This document shows positions 61,963-64,000 of a stretch of 64,000 nt of DNA, piece after piece. Below the pieces are notes generated by a model. The model was given only the letters and a program-made list of their open reading frames with translations, had not been told where the DNA came from and made no database searches. A program made the position numbers and the translations under genes. This DNA comes from Parahaliea aestuarii (lineage in GTDB: Bacteria > Pseudomonadota > Gammaproteobacteria > Pseudomonadales > Halieaceae): contig NZ_VRYZ01000002.1 in NCBI RefSeq assembly GCF_008064635.1, forward strand, positions 124,001 through 188,000, given 5' to 3'. Within the stretch, counting starts at the first letter, position 1. The number at the start of each line of letters is the position of its first letter.

Positions 61963-62412
61963 ATGCAATCATCACTCCTTCACCGCCTGCTGGCCTCAAA
62001 CGCCGGCTTCGCCGCCCTGGTACTGCGTGTGCCCGTGGGCATCATCCTGGCCGCCCACGGTGCCCAGAAACTGTTTGGCGCCTTTGGCGGATACGGCCTG
62101 GAAGGCACCGGCCAATGGATGTCCAGCATTGGCCTGGAACCCGGCTACCTGATGGCACTGCTGGCCGGCAGCGCCGAGTTCTTTGGCGGGCTGGCGCTGA
62201 TCATCGGCCTGCTGACCCGCCCGGCAGCGCTGGTTTCGGCCTTTACCATGGTGGTCGCCATCTTCGCTGTGCATTTCGAAGGCGGGCTGTTCATGAGCAA
62301 CAACGGCTACGAGTTCGCACTGGCCCTGCTGGCGGCGACGACAGCGCTGGCGATTCAGGGCGGCGGCCGATTCGCAGTGGACAATCTCCTTCTGTCACAA
62401 TCGGCGCGCTAG
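61963..62412 (+). CDS. DoxX family membrane protein
   Basis: A 149-residue protein with four helices. The family pattern is LVLRVPVGIILAAHGAQKLFG (His and Lys conserved), GLEGTGQWMSSIGLEP, GSAEFFGGLALIIGLLTRP and FAVHFEGGLF. Members belong to quinone- or thiol-linked redox systems of uncertain detail. A divergent LysR gene suggests control by it; the dioxygenase gene follows by 68 bp. Confidence 0.9.
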   Translation: MQSSLLHRLLASNAGFAALVLRVPVGIILAAHGAQKLFGAFGGYGLEGTGQWMSSIGLEPGYLMALLAGSAEFFGGLALIIGLLTRPAALVSAFTMVVAIFAVHFEGGLFMSNNGYEFALALLAATTALAIQGGGRFAVDNLLLSQSAR

Positions 62413-62480
62413 ACCAGCGCCAACGCAGCACTGCCTGGCCTGTCGCCCTGATTGCCCAACCTGATAGAGAACCGCGCAGC

Positions 62481-63292
62481 ATGAAACACACCGACATCCT
62501 GTTTATCTCCCACGGCGGCGGCCCGCTGCCGCTGCTGGGCGAGCCGGGGCACCAGAGACTGGTGCGCGATCTCCAGGCCCTGGGCCGGGATCTCCCGCGG
62601 CCCGACGCCATCCTGGTGATCAGCGCCCACTGGGAGGCGCCGCAGGCGACCATCAGCGCCGCCGCAGAGCCGGAGCTGCTCTACGACTACTACGGTTTCC
62701 CCAGCGAGAGCTACGACATTGCCTACCCCTGCCCCGGCCAGCCGCGCCTGGCGCAGGCCGTTGCCGATACCCTCGCCGACGCCGGCCTGGCCAGCGCCCT
62801 GGAACACCGGCGCGGGCTGGACCACGGTGTGTTCGTGCCGCTCAAGCTCATGTACCCGGCGGCGGATATTCCCGTACTGCAGCTGTCTCTGCTGGCCAGT
62901 CTCGATGCCGCGGCTCACATCCGGTTCGGTCGCGCCCTGCGCCAGCTGCCCTTCGAGGGGCGCCTGCTGGTGCTCGGCTCCGGTTTCACCTTCCACAACA
63001 TGCGCTCCTTTGCCGACGGCAGCGACCCGTCCCGGGAGTCGCGCATCCAGGCGTTCTCCGACTGGCTACAGCAGACCTGCTGCGACACCTCGCTGGGTGA
63101 AACACAGCGGGAGGAAAAACTGGCGAACTGGCTGCAAGCGCCACACGCCCGTTTCTGCCATCCGCGGGAAGAACACCTGCTGCCCCTGCACGTCTGCGCC
63201 GGACTCGCCGGCCGCGCGGCCGACTGGCACCTGGCCAGCGAGGTGATGCACACTCGCGCGGACCTCTACCGCTGGTCGGAGGGAAATAGCGC

Positions 63293-63296
<4 letters not shown>
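62481..63296 (+). CDS. DODA-type extradiol aromatic ring-opening dioxygenase
   Basis: A 271-residue LigB-superfamily protein. Metal ligands: ISHGGGPLPLL (His), ISAHWEAPQ (His), RRGLDHGVFVPLKLMYP (His) and a later GSGFTFHNM (His). Homologues include plant DOPA 4,5-dioxygenase and E. coli YgiD, a zinc-dependent enzyme. The reaction here is uncertain. The stop overlaps the GTG start of nudJ by 4 bp. Confidence 0.9.

Positions 63297-64000
<704 letters not shown>

Overview
This is GC-rich, gene-dense chromosomal DNA. The protein families (TruC, YcgL/YcgN, MiaE, AcnB, LpxH, NudJ-MnmA, a dnaX frameshift site like that of E. coli) point to a Gammaproteobacterium. The sets tRNA-folD and cysS-glnS-ppiB-lpxH recall Pseudomonas, and the general flavour suggests a marine relative (Cellvibrionales/Halieaceae type). 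The lineage is inference; no ribosomal RNA is present. No prophage, CRISPR array or intact insertion sequence was seen. Both ends cut genes: topA at the left, mnmA at the right.

Layout. 0-6 kb: topA, a universal stress protein, a glutaredoxin-like protein, an IclR regulator, an rRNA/tRNA methyltransferase, an outer-membrane protein and an MDR reductase. 6-15 kb, all minus strand: dnaX (with a programmed -1 frameshift signal), ybaB, recR, then rnd-ycgL-ycgN running into a four-gene membrane/VWA/MoxR/VWA set; the SRP RNA lies upstream of dnaX. 15-22.4 kb: an RND efflux pair behind an operator-like promoter, truC, and a TauE/SafE exporter followed 1 bp later by an aldehyde dehydrogenase. 22.4-24.3 kb: a deletion scar, a Pro-His-Arg tRNA cluster and folD. 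24.2-31.4 kb: a Na/Pi symporter, a DUF4397 lipoprotein, a MerR-type regulator and a BON/DUF1328 envelope module with a sigma-54 promoter. A sigma-54 activator with a degenerate receiver is encoded convergently at the end of that module.

31.4-40 kb holds conserved housekeeping genes: cysS, glnS, ppiB, lpxH, miaE, acnB. Directly after the acnB terminator comes a relict integron (40.0-41.5 kb): an internally deleted integrase fragment on the minus strand, a candidate attI point, and two AT-richer gene cassettes with attC-like sites. 42-50 kb carries small metabolic genes (HopJ, ferredoxin, cupin, isochorismatase-like, PhzF, tpm, a second-type map and others). 51-53 kb is a HipBA-type toxin-antitoxin operon with repeated operators. 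53-64 kb carries a nitronate monooxygenase, a haem protein, deaD, an aldo/keto reductase, a truncated di-haem peroxidase, a LysR/DoxX divergent pair, a DODA dioxygenase, nudJ and mnmA.

The parts most worth a second look are the sigma-54/BON module, the relict integron, the MoxR/dual-VWA set, the SafE/aldehyde-dehydrogenase pair and the dnaX recoding site. All function calls are from reading motifs by eye; no database search was run.
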